DNA from: Acidimicrobiales bacterium
GTDB lineage: Bacteria > Actinomycetota > Acidimicrobiia > Acidimicrobiales > SZUA-35
Direction of reading: 5' to 3'
Assembly: GCA_028285495.1 (NCBI GenBank)
Contig: JANQPB010000011.1
Coordinates: 1 to 64,000, forward strand
Length of the DNA: 64,000 bases
Shown here: one piece after another, positions 1 through 9,700 of the stretch
How the letters are laid out: each line of letters opens with the position of its first letter
How positions within the stretch are numbered: position 1 is the first letter of the stretch
Notes under the pieces: model-generated
Database searches by the model: none
The model's input: the letters and a program-made list of their open reading frames with translations, nothing else
Told to the model about the DNA's origin: nothing
Position numbers and translations under genes: made by a program

Positions 1-188
1 AGGTCGGGCCATCGGTGCTCAGCCCACTCGGCGATCTTGAATGCCACGTCGTGTACGAGGACCAGGTGAGCCGCCAGGCGGGCTGGCGGGTTCGCATGCC
101 CTCTCACCTGCCGAGCCAACGCCGGGACCTCTGCCCACCCCCTGGTGTCGGCTACATCGAACACTGAAGCGAGATCAGCCGGCGCCAT
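1..188 (-). CDS. N-terminal part of an unidentified protein (runs off the left edge)
   Basis: Reading the minus strand from an ATG at 188, an open frame runs without a stop to the window edge (62 codons). The stretch AHLVLVHDVAFKIAEW, ending in HRWPD, is well-formed protein sequence. It resembles the region before the metal-binding HD motif in some HD-domain phosphohydrolases, but that motif would lie outside the window, so function is a guess. The gene is divergent from a possible 42-codon frame at 198. No clear ribosome binding site was seen. Codon choice is ordinary for this region. Confidence 0.45.
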   Translation of the reverse strand, partial: MAPADLASVFDVADTRGWAEVPALARQVRGHANPPARLAAHLVLVHDVAFKIAEWAEHRWPD

Positions 189-504
189 CCGACCAGTATG
201 GACACCGGACCGACCACGCACGACGGCACCAGTGCCGCACCCGGGATCATCCGCCAGCCGGTTCGGATCGCCACCGACGGTGACGACCAGGTCGAGGTCG
301 AGCTGACCAAGCCGATGACACCGTGAGCGCTCTCGTTCCCGAGCATGTGAACCGCTCCGACACGCCGGAATTGTTGTGCCCTGGCGGTGCCCGGGACCCA
401 GCCACGGTGAGAGGGGCACGGACGAGCTCGGCGGGCGGTCGTGGTACGGCGGTGACCCGGCCAGTTCAGTGGGTCGGAGGCTGGGCTGGTGGACCGCCGG
501 GGGA
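189..504. other. Intergenic stretch, one possible micro-ORF
   Basis: These 316 bases lie between the start of the left-edge gene and the 3' end of the chemotaxis receptor. A short plus-strand frame (198-326, 42 codons, beginning MDTGPTT and ending TKPMTP) has plausible codon use. It has no convincing ribosome binding site and no recognisable family, so it is not called as a gene. No RNA gene or strong terminator was recognised. Confidence 0.4.
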
Positions 505-2514
505 CTACGACGGGTGGTCGGGGAGCTGGAACCGGGCCAGCAGGGTCGAGAGCTGGTCGGCGATGTCGGCGAGGTGGCCGGCCGCCTGGAGGGTCTGTGT
601 CGAGCCCTCGGTCGTGGCATCGGCGGCGATGGCCATCTCGGCGATCCGCCCGGAGATGTCGGTGGTGCCATGACTGACGGTCTTGATCTCTGTGCCGATG
701 TTGTCGGTGGTGACCGACTGCTCCTCGATCGCCCCGGCGATCGTGGTCGACGCACTTCGCATCTCGTCGATGAGCTCGCCGATCTCGGTGATGGCCTGGA
801 CGGCGTCGGTTGTGTCGACCTGGATGGTCTCGACCTTGGCCTGAATCTCGCCGGTCGCTGTCGCGGTCTGCGTCGCCAGATCCTTGACCTCGTTCGCGAC
901 GACAGCGAAGCCCTTGCCGGCTTCACCGGCCCGGGCCGCCTCGATCGTGGCGTTCAGCGCGAGGAGGTTGGTCTGCTCGGCGATCCCGGTGATCGTGCTG
1001 ACGACTTCACCGATGTCGGCTGCACTCGAGCACAACTTCGTCATCTGCTGCTCGGTTCGCGCGCTCTTCTCGACCGCCTGTTCGGCCAGCGTCGCTGCGC
1101 CATTGGTCGAGCTCGTGATCTCGCGGATGCTCGCGTTCAGTTGATCAATCGAGATGGCAACCGAACTGGAGCTCGCTGCGATCTCCTCGGCACCGGCCGC
1201 GACCTGGGTCGCCTGAGCGGCCCCGTTGACTGCGACCTCGCTCATGTCCGCGCTGACGCTGTTGAGGTGCGACGACGAGTCGCTCAGGTTCGACACGCTG
1301 AGGGTGACCTGAGCCAGCGTGTCGGTGATCGAGTCGAGGGCCGAGTTGAAGCCGACCGCCATCTGGCCGACCTCGTCCTGGGTGGTGGCCTCGAAGCGCT
1401 GGCCGAGGTCGCCATCGGCCACCTTCCGCAACGTGCGAGCGTTCCGCCTCAACGGGCCGGACAGACTGCGGGCCAACGACAGGCCGGCCATCAGGATGAT
1501 GACAGCGACCGCCGCCGAGATCAGCCAGAGCGACTGCCGCAAGGCCTCGGCCGGGGCTGCGGCCTCCGCCGAGTCCTGACGGACGAGAACCCCCCAGTCG
1601 TAGCCGTCGAACCCCAGCGCTCCATCGGCGACCGCAAACCCGTTGATCTGCTCGATCCCGGTCCGCTTGTGCCGTTCAACGACGAAGCCGCTCGAGCCGA
1701 CCTCACCCGTCGCCCCAACGGCCGCCTGCAACCCGACGTCCAACAGGTTCAAATCGAACACTGCGGCCGGGTCGGCATCGTCGATCACCAGACCGTCGCG
1801 GCGCAGGACCTGGGTCTCGATGCTGAGGATCCCCTGATCGGCGAAGGCCAGGCGGCGTTGCTCCATGACATCGGCGACCACCCGCTCGAACGACGCCTCG
1901 TTGTGCCACACCGCCACCATCCGGTCCCGCTGGTCGTAGATCGGTGCGGTGAACGGCAGCGTCAGCCGCTGGTCACCGTAGACCTCCTCGACGAGCGGAC
2001 TGCGGTGGACATCGGTGTAGTAGGTGCCGCCAGGCGGGGTCTCGCCGGCAACGACGACCTGGAACCACTCCTCGTCGCTCACGTCGGCCCCCTCCAGGGC
2101 AGTCGCGTCGAGTGGCTCGCCCGATCCGTCGACCGAATTGGCGGTCTGGACCCTGCCGTCCAGATCGACGATCAACATGATGTCGTACTTCCCGGAGTTG
2201 GCCGTCAGGAAGTCGACAATCCCCTGACGATCAGCGAAGCTCCCCCGAGCGAGAGGATTGGCCGCGAACGCCTGGACATCGCCATAGCGCTCGAACAAGT
2301 TCCGGTCGATGATGTCGCCATCTGTGATCGCAGCATCCTCGAGCCGAGCGGCCGCAGCCTCTTCCAGCTGACTCGCCGACAGCCGATACCCGTACAACCC
2401 CACTGCAACCGCCGGCAACAGGCCCATTGCCAAGAAGCTCACGATCAGCTTCAGATTGAGCGACGCGAAACGGGCCGGAACGACCCAACGCCTCACTGAT
2501 CCTTCAGTGCCCAT
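505..2514 (-). CDS. Methyl-accepting chemotaxis protein
   Basis: Membrane chemoreceptor of about 669 residues that would pass ligand binding on to a CheA/CheW complex. A first membrane helix ([19 protein letters not shown]) follows a short N-terminus. Then come a Cache-like extracytoplasmic domain of about 290 residues, a second helix (near [17 protein letters not shown]), a HAMP linker and a long coiled-coil signalling domain. The conserved hairpin tip is visible ([19 protein letters not shown], then [15 protein letters not shown]). I chose the ATG at 2514 because GGAGGGAG lies just upstream at normal spacing; an in-frame ATG at 2652 would add 46 low-quality residues. No che genes lie nearby, so this is an orphan receptor and its ligand is unknown. 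Confidence 0.93.
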   Translation of the reverse strand: MGTEGSVRRWVVPARFASLNLKLIVSFLAMGLLPAVAVGLYGYRLSASQLEEAAAARLEDAAITDGDIIDRNLFERYGDVQAFAANPLARGSFADRQGIVDFLTANSGKYDIMLIVDLDGRVQTANSVDGSGEPLDATALEGADVSDEEWFQVVVAGETPPGGTYYTDVHRSPLVEEVYGDQRLTLPFTAPIYDQRDRMVAVWHNEASFERVVADVMEQRRLAFADQGILSIETQVLRRDGLVIDDADPAAVFDLNLLDVGLQAAVGATGEVGSSGFVVERHKRTGIEQINGFAVADGALGFDGYDWGVLVRQDSAEAAAPAEALRQSLWLISAAVAVIILMAGLSLARSLSGPLRRNARTLRKVADGDLGQRFEATTQDEVGQMAVGFNSALDSITDTLAQVTLSVSNLSDSSSHLNSVSADMSEVAVNGAAQATQVAAGAEEIAASSSSVAISIDQLNASIREITSSTNGAATLAEQAVEKSARTEQQMTKLCSSAADIGEVVSTITGIAEQTNLLALNATIEAARAGEAGKGFAVVANEVKDLATQTATATGEIQAKVETIQVDTTDAVQAITEIGELIDEMRSASTTIAGAIEEQSVTTDNIGTEIKTVSHGTTDISGRIAEMAIAADATTEGSTQTLQAAGHLADIADQLSTLLARFQLPDHPS

Positions 2515-2787
2515 CGTGGCTCCCTCCGCCATCGGGCTGCTCTCGCTTCTCTCGACATCGGCGGCCGACGGTCCCGCTTGAGGAGGCGTCACCCTGACCG
2601 ACTGGCCGTTTGGCCGTCGTTCTGTGGTGATGCCGGCTCGCCGCCTGCTCATGCGTGACTCCCGATTCAGCGTTGAAGATCTTCACCATTCGCACACGTG
2701 CGCCGACCAGCCGTGTTGTTCGCGCACGACAAGAGCGCCCGGGATTCCCGGGGACGCCCCGGTCCTCGCTCGGCCACAATGGGGCCC

Positions 2788-3189
2788 ATGATCACGTTTC
2801 GCTCAGACGTCGATGGTGTCAACTGGCATGAGCTCCGGCAGGATCTGCGAGGAGATCGGTTCCACAACGGTCGTACGACAGCGCAACTCGAGGCATCGTT
2901 CGTGAACAGCCAGTACGTGGCGATCGCCATTGATGCAAACCGCTGCGTCGGGACCGGCCGCGCGCTGTCCGACGGTGTCGGCAACGCCTACATCGTCGAC
3001 GTATGGACCAAACGTGACTATCGCCGACGAGGAATCGGCAGCGAACTCACCACCAGGCTGACCACAGCTCTGCCTGGCCAACACGTGTACCTCCAGGCCG
3101 ACGAGGCGCTCGAGTTCTGGCAGGCCCAGGGCTTCCAACCGCAACCCCACGGCCTCTCGCTCACCGTCGGCACCCATCTCCAGAGCTAG
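2788..3189 (+). CDS. GNAT-family N-acetyltransferase
   Basis: A 133-residue single-domain acetyltransferase that would move an acetyl group from acetyl-CoA to an unknown amine. The CoA pyrophosphate-binding motif A is clear (YRRRGIGSEL). It is preceded by the beta-4 strand VDVWTKRD and followed by the family-typical end (ALEFWQAQGFQ). Three in-frame starts exist (2698, 2779, 2788). The last gives the usual GNAT N-terminus, MITFRSD. The gene stands alone between the divergent receptor and a convergent lipoprotein gene. The substrate cannot be read from sequence. Confidence 0.85.
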   Translation: MITFRSDVDGVNWHELRQDLRGDRFHNGRTTAQLEASFVNSQYVAIAIDANRCVGTGRALSDGVGNAYIVDVWTKRDYRRRGIGSELTTRLTTALPGQHVYLQADEALEFWQAQGFQPQPHGLSLTVGTHLQS

Positions 3190-3567
3190 CCGCTCGATCA
3201 ACTTGCCGAGACGGACGACGATCGTCGCAGCGGCGCGAGAGCCGGGCGTGTTGAGAAACAGATGCCAATCGATCGCACTGAACTCGCCCACTCCAGCCGA
3301 CGCCCCATCCTGCCGACCGCAGCGCCACAACTCAACGGAGCTGGAGAACCGCCCGGGATCGCACAACTGCCGCGCGCCGGATCACCGGCAGCCAATGCAA
3401 CTACCTCACCAACGGTGACGACCGGGGCGACGAAGGCGGTCATGCTCGGTCGCTACTCAGCGAGGCGCGTGACCGCCAGACGACACAGGTCTGCCAGAGA
3501 CAGATTGTCAACCCGAGTGCTCGGGATCGCAGGCGGAAGGCTTCGCCGGGACTGTTGTATAGCGGTG
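3190..3567. other. Intergenic stretch without a supported gene
   Basis: These 378 bases separate two convergent genes. Open frames on both strands are shadows or lack start signals. One minus-strand segment (around 3195-3290) reads DWHLFLNTPG then IVVRLGKLIERL, which looks like decayed protein-coding sequence, but it runs on antisense into the acetyltransferase and cannot be assigned. Confidence 0.4.
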
Positions 3568-4839
3568 TCAGTAGTCAGGGGCGAAGGTGAGGGGGCCGTT
3601 CGTCGCCCATCCGCCGACGATGTAGAGATGATCACCGGTCCAGGTCATGGCATGACGGTCTCGCTCTGATCGTGGTGGAGGTTCAGGGAGGAGTTCCCAC
3701 GTGCCGGTGGCCGGGTCGAGCGCCGCGCCGTCGCCGTGCCAGCTTTCACTGGTCTTCTCGCCTCCCCAGATCACGAAGTGCTGGCCCGTCCATGCAGCAG
3801 CGGCGTAGCGGCGGGGCTCGATCGGCGGGTCTGCGAGCGCAGTCCATTCGCCGGTTGCTGGGTCATAGCGCGCGGTCTGGGCCCCCTCAAGGCTCGTGGT
3901 GGTGTCTCCGGCGTAGAACACCGCCGCATCGCCGGCGAGGGTAGCGACCGGGTGCACGCCCGCAGCAAGGGGTGATGGCGGCATCGCTCGCCAGGTGTCT
4001 GTTTCGATGTCGTAGACGACTCCGTCGTTCAGGAGGCCTTCGCCGACATCGTCGCATTGCGGGATCGACGCATCACAGCCTCCCCAGACGATGATCTCGT
4101 CACCGGTCGACACCGTCGCCGGGAACGATCGGGTTGGACCCGGGTAGTTGGTCAGGTTGCGCCAGGTCTCGGTTGCTGGGTTGAAGCCAAGACCGTGTTG
4201 CCAGATCAACAGCTCTTCGCCAGTCCAGACGCCTGGGCCACCAATCGAGTTGTTCCACGCGTCGACGTCGCCCGGCGGGTTCGCCAAGGTTCGCCACACG
4301 TCGATCTCGGGATCGTAGGCCAATGCGAAGTCGTCGATGGCTGGGCCGCTCGAGCCGCCGACGACGAGGAGCTCGGACCCGGTCCAGGCGACGGCAGGGT
4401 TGTATCTCCAGGCCTGACCACTCTCAGCCAGCCGATCAACCGTGCCCGAAGCCGGGTCGTAGATCTCGCCTGCGATCTCACCACCACCGTTCTGGGTGTA
4501 GAGAATGAACACACGACCATCGAATGGAACTAGGAGCGGGACAAGCTCGGATCCGCCGAGGCCAGTCGGCGGCTGACCCCACTCTCCGACCAACAATCGT
4601 TCCTGCGCGCCAACGACGCCCGTCGTCGTTCCGGGAGCGGACGCCGACTGCGAAGGCGTCACCTCGGCGGTGGCGAGCGACCCACTTGGCGCCGAGCCGG
4701 GTGCTGAACACGAACCAGCACCAACAACAACGATCGCCGCTGCAGCCCATCGACCGAATCCTCCAACAACCCTCACAACACCGACACTACGTCGCAAGCA
4801 CGGCCGCCCGGGATCAGGCACGACCCGAGCGCTCAACAA
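3568..4839 (-). CDS. Kelch-repeat beta-propeller lipoprotein
   Basis: About 423 residues. An N-terminal hydrophobic stretch (WAAAAIVVVGAGSC) ends in a lipobox-like cysteine, so the mature protein is probably lipid-anchored outside the membrane. The rest is five or six kelch-type blades, each with WTG or STG followed by a hydrophobic strand and a glycine pair: WTGSELLVVGG, WTGEELLIWQ, STGDEIIVWGG, WTGQHFVIWGG, WTGDHLYIVGG. Blades alternate with YDPATGEW-like turns. The start could instead be the GTG at 4776, which gives a more normal signal peptide. No enzymatic residues are evident, so a binding role is likely. Confidence 0.8.
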   Translation of the reverse strand: MLSARVVPDPGRPCLRRSVGVVRVVGGFGRWAAAAIVVVGAGSCSAPGSAPSGSLATAEVTPSQSASAPGTTTGVVGAQERLLVGEWGQPPTGLGGSELVPLLVPFDGRVFILYTQNGGGEIAGEIYDPASGTVDRLAESGQAWRYNPAVAWTGSELLVVGGSSGPAIDDFALAYDPEIDVWRTLANPPGDVDAWNNSIGGPGVWTGEELLIWQHGLGFNPATETWRNLTNYPGPTRSFPATVSTGDEIIVWGGCDASIPQCDDVGEGLLNDGVVYDIETDTWRAMPPSPLAAGVHPVATLAGDAAVFYAGDTTTSLEGAQTARYDPATGEWTALADPPIEPRRYAAAAWTGQHFVIWGGEKTSESWHGDGAALDPATGTWELLPEPPPRSERDRHAMTWTGDHLYIVGGWATNGPLTFAPDY

Positions 4840-4847
4840 CGACGCGG

Positions 4848-5263
4848 TCAGACCGATTCTGTGAGGATCGCCCGGAGATCAGCAGCGAGAGCGGCGAGGT
4901 CCCCGGATGGGAGCGCAACCTGATCGGTCCCGAACGGTCGGCCCCAGTTGGCGTCAGTCAACTCACGGCCCCGCCAGGTCCGAGCGGCGGCGTCGCGCGG
5001 AATCCCGTGCAGGTGGACTTGCGCGTCGACATTCATCAGGAACGCACAGTTGCACTGATCCGGCTGGAAGAGCGGTCGCAAACCACTTGCGACCCGCGCA
5101 ATCTCCGCCTGGAGCAGCGACCACTCGGTTTGGTCCAGGTCGACGACAGCTGAACAGGGCCGCCGCGAGACCAGCATCGTCTTGCCACGGAGGTTCTTGG
5201 TTACGGTTGATCGCCAGGATCCAGACCTCACCGTCCTCGACCACGGTGGCAGATTCGTGGAAC
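4848..5263 (-). pseudogene. HIT-family protein, truncated and frameshifted
   Basis: The end of a small histidine-triad protein is split over two frames. The upstream frame reads ESATVVEDGEVWILAINRNQ (about 5260-5197). Translation must then switch frame to continue as LRGKTMLVSRRPCSAVVDL and on to the signature QVHLHGIPR with the downstream WG. The first histidine of the usual HxHxH triad is glutamine here. The 5' end is missing and abuts an IS3 remnant, so the gene was probably broken by that insertion or by a later deletion. The intact family hydrolyses or transfers nucleotides. Confidence 0.7.
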
Positions 5264-5470
5264 AAGCGGCGGCGGTTGAACCAGTCGACCCATTCCAGAG
5301 TGGCGATCTCGAGGTCGTCGAGACCTCGCCATGGCCCACGGTTCCGAACGAGCTCGGTTGTTGTAGAGCCCGTTGATCGATTCGGCCAGGGCGTTGTCGT
5401 AGGAATCACCACGTGAGCCGACCGAGGCGACCACGCCGTTGGCGGCGAGGCGTTCGGTGAGCACCGTTCT
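5264..5470 (-). mobile_element. IS3-family transposase remnant (3' end of the DDE integrase domain)
   Basis: The minus strand carries the last part of an IS3-type integrase. It begins LTERLAANGVVASVGSRGDS and continues DNALAESINGLYN, which contains the catalytic glutamate. A frame change follows near 5350, then GPWRGLDDLEIATLEWVDWF, the standard IS3 ending. No upstream transposase, orfA or terminal inverted repeat remains, so it is a dead fragment. It directly joins the HIT pseudogene. Confidence 0.88.
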
Positions 5471-5617
5471 CTCCTAGTCGATGGAGAGACCCCGATGTGT
5501 CACCAACCCTGTCAGTTCTAGAACCGAAGGCTACGAGGCGGGATGGGCCGGGACCGAGGGGAGGAGACGGGACGTCAGACCCTCTGGATTCAGCCGCTCG
5601 GGGAGCGACTTCCCTGC

Positions 5618-5666
5618 GTACCCCCGGTAGGAATCGAACCTACGCTCACGGTTCCGGAAACCGATG
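5618..5666. repeat. Left attachment-site repeat: displaced 3' end of tRNA-Arg
   Basis: These 49 bases are identical to 12835-12883, the T-arm, variable region, most of the anticodon arm and the 3' end of the tRNA-Arg gene. They are on the same strand and in the same orientation. The tRNA 5' half is absent here, so this is not a gene. This is the pattern left when an integrating element recombines at a tRNA 3' end and restores the tRNA with its own copy. Confidence 0.9.
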
Positions 5667-6441
5667 GTCAGTCGGGACGTATGCCCTGGTCAGAGCATTC
5701 CGGGGGGAGTCGAATCATGGTCGGCACCCGCACAGCACCCGCGGAGCCTCGATTCTGATGTTACAAGGTGGGCAAACGCGCCCTTCTCGTGGAGAGCCCT
5801 GCTGCGCCTTGCTGCCCTGCAGAGCGCTGCGCGCTCATCAGGTCGCCTTCGAACCGGACCTCGAGCTCGTCGACCGCTGTCCGGAACGCTGCGGCGACCC
5901 GTTGCAGAAACGTTCGTTAGCGAGACAAGAACGAAACCGGGAGCACCCGAGGCCCTCGGACTTGCCCTCCGGCCCAGGTCACGGCATCCGGGTCGCTGAC
6001 GTGAAACGCGGGGATGCGATCGAGCCAGACTCGGAGGGCGGTCCCGCCATGCGAGCCACCGCCGGCTCCGAAGACTTGACCGAAGGCCTCGCCTCGTTCC
6101 GCGAGAAACGACCAGCCGAGTTCCAGGGCCGCTGAACGCCCGGCACGAGGATCGAGCCGAACAAGTCTGGTTGGGCCGCGGATGGCCCGGCGATGCGCCG
6201 CGCCGCCCATATCGCCAAAGGACTCAGCTCCACTCAGATCAAAGCGGCAGAACGACCCCCCAGAGACGTGTGATATCGCCGCAATCAGCCACACACGTCA
6301 TCGAACGCAAGAGCCGGTTGGGCCTCGCGTGGTGGAAGCCGAAGCCCAGAAGTCAACCGTGCCACGACAACGATCGACACCCGATTGGGCGGGCGATAGA
6401 TTGGGCCGGCCAGTCAGGACCATCGATCCGGGGACCACCGA
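5667..6441. other. Unassigned left end of the island
   Basis: No supported gene lies in these 775 bases. A minus-strand piece near 5780-5920 reads FLQRVAAAFRTAVDELEV and could be decayed coding sequence. Overlapping frames up to 6294 show no family motif. An integrase would be expected here, but no tyrosine-recombinase R..HxxR..Y or serine-recombinase motif was seen. The promoter of the trio must lie in the right part; a GATAGATT stretch near 6396 is a possible but unconvincing -10 region. Confidence 0.45.
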
Positions 6442-6759
6442 ATGGCCGAACAGACACTCGGGCTCGTCGAGGCCATTGCTGAGCTCCGGCGCGAGTTGAC
6501 GGCCGCCAACCGCGCGGCTGCCGACGAGCCGCTCAAGCTTCCGATCACGACGGTTTCGGTCGAACTCCAGGTGGTGGTGACACGTCGAGCCGACGGCCAG
6601 GCAGGTTTCAGTCTCCCGATCATCGGTCTCGGGCTCGGGGGTTCCGCCGGGGTCGAGTCCGAGGTCACCCACAAGGTCTCGCTCACCTTCGGGCCACCCA
6701 CCGACGCAGCCGGGGAACCGATCAGCGTCCATGACGTCACGCCCGTCCCGAAGCGATAG
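6442..6759 (+). CDS. Trypco2-family protein (trypsin-co-occurring domain 2)
   Basis: A 105-residue protein with the family's layout. A short N-terminal helix (GLVEAIAELRRELTAA) is followed by a beta-rich part starting LPITTVSVELQVVVTR. A glycine-rich segment (IIGLGLGGSAG) and a final strand pair (THKVSLTFGP, then GEPISVHDV) complete it. In the known family this domain is found beside or fused to trypsin-like proteases in NTP-dependent conflict systems and is thought to be a regulatory or substrate partner. Its stop lies three bases before the start of a trypsin-STAND gene, which fits that role. GGGGA precedes the ATG at normal distance. Confidence 0.85.
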   Translation: MAEQTLGLVEAIAELRRELTAANRAAADEPLKLPITTVSVELQVVVTRRADGQAGFSLPIIGLGLGGSAGVESEVTHKVSLTFGPPTDAAGEPISVHDVTPVPKR

Positions 6760-6762
6760 ACG

Positions 6763-9700
6763 ATGCCTGCGCCCCGATCTCTGGCCGATCGAGTCGTCGA
6801 GGTCGAGGGCTACGACGGCCGCAACTACCACTACGGCACCGGCCTGATCTTCGACTCTCGTACGCTCTTGACCGCATTGCACGTCATCGACGGCTGCCAG
6901 TCGATCACGCTTCGCGCCGAAGGGCAGACCGAGTATCAGGCAACGATCGAGCCACCGACCGCATACATGGACATGGCGATCGTCGACATCGTCGACCATG
7001 CGGACGTTGCGGACGAGCTTCCGGCCTCCCGTCTCGCAATCATCGATCGAGAATCATCGACGCCCGACGTTCTCCGGGACTGTCAATTGTATGGCTACCC
7101 GGTCGGGGCCGAGACTCGATCAGCAACTGGCGGGTTGATCCGTCGGCGCTTCCACTCCCCCGGTTTCGTACCGATTCACGACGGCGCGCCGTCGGACAGC
7201 TTCCTCATCTCCTTGGAGCGGGGAGCGCTGAGGACGACAGCGGGGACCTCGCCCTGGCGTGGGCTCTCGGGTGCGCCGCTCTTTCACCGCAGCCGCCTGA
7301 TCGGCATCGTCGTCGAAGACCCGAACAATGACGACGGCACCTCGCTGCGATTCATCGGCTTCGACGGCCTTGCCAACGCCATCCGTCGCGACCCGGCAGA
7401 TCGCGACCCCGAGGCCCTCGTGTTCGCCTCCCGGCTCGGACTCAGCGCCGACGTCGAGCCGGAGAACATCTACGGCCCGGTTCACCAGTTGGGCACGGGC
7501 ATACGGAGTACCGCCAAGAACATGGTCGCAGCCACCCGCTTCACCGGAAGGGAGGCGGAGCTGCAGTTGCTCAGCGATTTCGTCGCCGACAACGACTCCC
7601 GGTACCTGTGGCTGGCCGGGCCCGCCTATGCGGGCAAGACGACACTCCTGGCCAAGTTCGTGGCCGACGTCTTGCCCGACGACGTCCGCGTGTTCGGCGA
7701 CTTCCTCAACCCCGGTCGATTCGGTGTCTCGGGTCGTCAGTTCGAGGAACGCCTCAAATCCCAGCTGCGGGGCTTCATCGAATCAGCGACGCGCGACCCA
7801 ATCGACAACGAGAGCTCGCTCAACGACCTCTGGACTCGGGCCTCACGGATCGTCGCTGACCAAGACTGGCATCTCCTCCTGATCGTCGACGGCCTGGATG
7901 AGGACGACCGCCGAGGACAGCCGCACAGTGTCGCGTCGATGCTGCCCGACATCGTGGCTCGCAACACACACCTCATCGTCTCCAGCCGGGACACGGAGGT
8001 CACACAACTCAAGGACGAACCCCTGCGACTGCACGGGCTGGCAAAGACGGCGCCAACCGACCTCGAGCTGCTGCCCGACAATCTGGAAGCCGAGTCCCTC
8101 CTGAGAGAAGAGATGGGCACGGTAGAGCGCGCCAACAGCGTCTACCGTCGACTCCTCCGCACGCTCTCCGTCGCCCGAGGCTCACTGACGATCGAAGATC
8201 TGGCCCAGATCTGCCACGCCGACTTCCATGCTGTCCACGACTTCCTGATCAGCGCCGAGCGGCTCCTCGTGCCCCGCAGGATCCTGGGGGTCGAGCACTA
8301 TCACCTCATTCGCAGCGACCTCCAACCGGAGCCGAGCAGCGTCCCGGACGCCGTCGACGACATCCGGAGGTGGGCGGCGACCTGGAGGCGGCGGGGATGG
8401 CCAGACGACACGCCGAGATACCTGTTCGCCTCCTACCCCTCGATGCTCGTATCCGCCGAGTCCGCCGAACTCTATGAGGACGTCGGGTGGGTCGCTCGCG
8501 GCCTCCACGTTGTCGGCGTCGACGTGCTTCTCGCCCACCTCCAGACCGCGCTGGACGATCGGGAGGACGACAGCTATCTGCGGTCGCTCACACGCGTCCT
8601 GACCCACAGCTCACCGCCGCTCCGACGACTACCGTCGTGGGACGACCCACACGAGCGTGCCCTCTTCCATCTTCTGCTACTGAGTGCCCTGGAGCTGTCC
8701 GAAGAGGAGCTCGCGGCCCGTTTCTTGGACCGGTTGCCACCAGCCAGGCTTCCACGGCCGCAGACAATGACGAGGCAGCCGACGGTTGCGGCGCTGGCCG
8801 AAGCGAGCACGAGGCTCCGACCGTCCGCCGCATGTTGCCTGCCGACAGGCTCAGGCAACGAGGAGTCCAGCTCGCCGGAACCGGCCAACGACCACGAGAG
8901 GGTGCTCCTCGGCGACCCCGATGGGAGTCTGCATCTCTGGGATCCAGACCAGCCGGACGCAGAACCTGCCCTGCTCGCACGAAGGCGCCAACCCATCGTC
9001 GCCGTGGCACCACTCGGACCGGGCCGGTGTGTCACCGCCCACCTGGATGGAACCGTCGTTGCGTGGAGACTGGATGGCCTGACCGCGATCATCGAAGGAG
9101 CGCATCGCCTCAATCACCTCGCTCCCAGCTTCGTGGCACCATTCGGCGACGACGAGGTTCTCGTCGCCGGCGAGTACGGCAACATCTCGTTGCTCCGCCG
9201 CGATCCCGACGGCGATCTGAGCGAGCGGACGACGACCAGGACGCGGGACTCGACGGCGAACGCATACGCCCTCGGCGGTCCGAACGTCCTGCTGACGGGA
9301 GGAAGCGACGGCAGGGTGAAGCGCTGGACTGAGACCGGAGGTCAGTGGCATCACCGCGTCGTGGCCGAATTCGACTCGCCGATCGTCGCCATCGACAGCT
9401 CGACCGGGGGCGACACGGTTCTCGTCGCCAACACCGCTGGCGAGCTGGCAATCCTCATCGCCGACAGCGACGAACCGATCGTCTTGGGGCGCCACTTTCC
9501 CGGGGTCGCCCAGGCCAAACTCCTGCCGTCGTCCACCGCGGTCAGCCTGGCGACGGACGGCTCCATCCGCACGTGGCCCCTGAACCGAGGCCGAGGTCAA
9601 GACGTGCTCCTCTCTGGCCAAACCGACTCGGCCACGATGATGGCCGTCGGTTGCGGACGACACGTGACCCGAGTTCAACGCAACGGGAGAATAACGCTGC

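Noticed and set aside
376..2499. 707-codon open frame antisense to the chemotaxis receptor
   Set aside because: It is the mirror of a GC-rich gene with full MCP motifs; the translation is Asp/Gly/Arg-rich with no domain.
5618..5666. Second tRNA-Arg gene
   Set aside because: Only the 3' part is present; the D arm and acceptor 5' strand are missing, so it is an attachment-site copy.
5667..6441. Integrase or excisionase gene at the island's left end
   Set aside because: No frame shows recombinase motifs, and start signals and codon use are poor.
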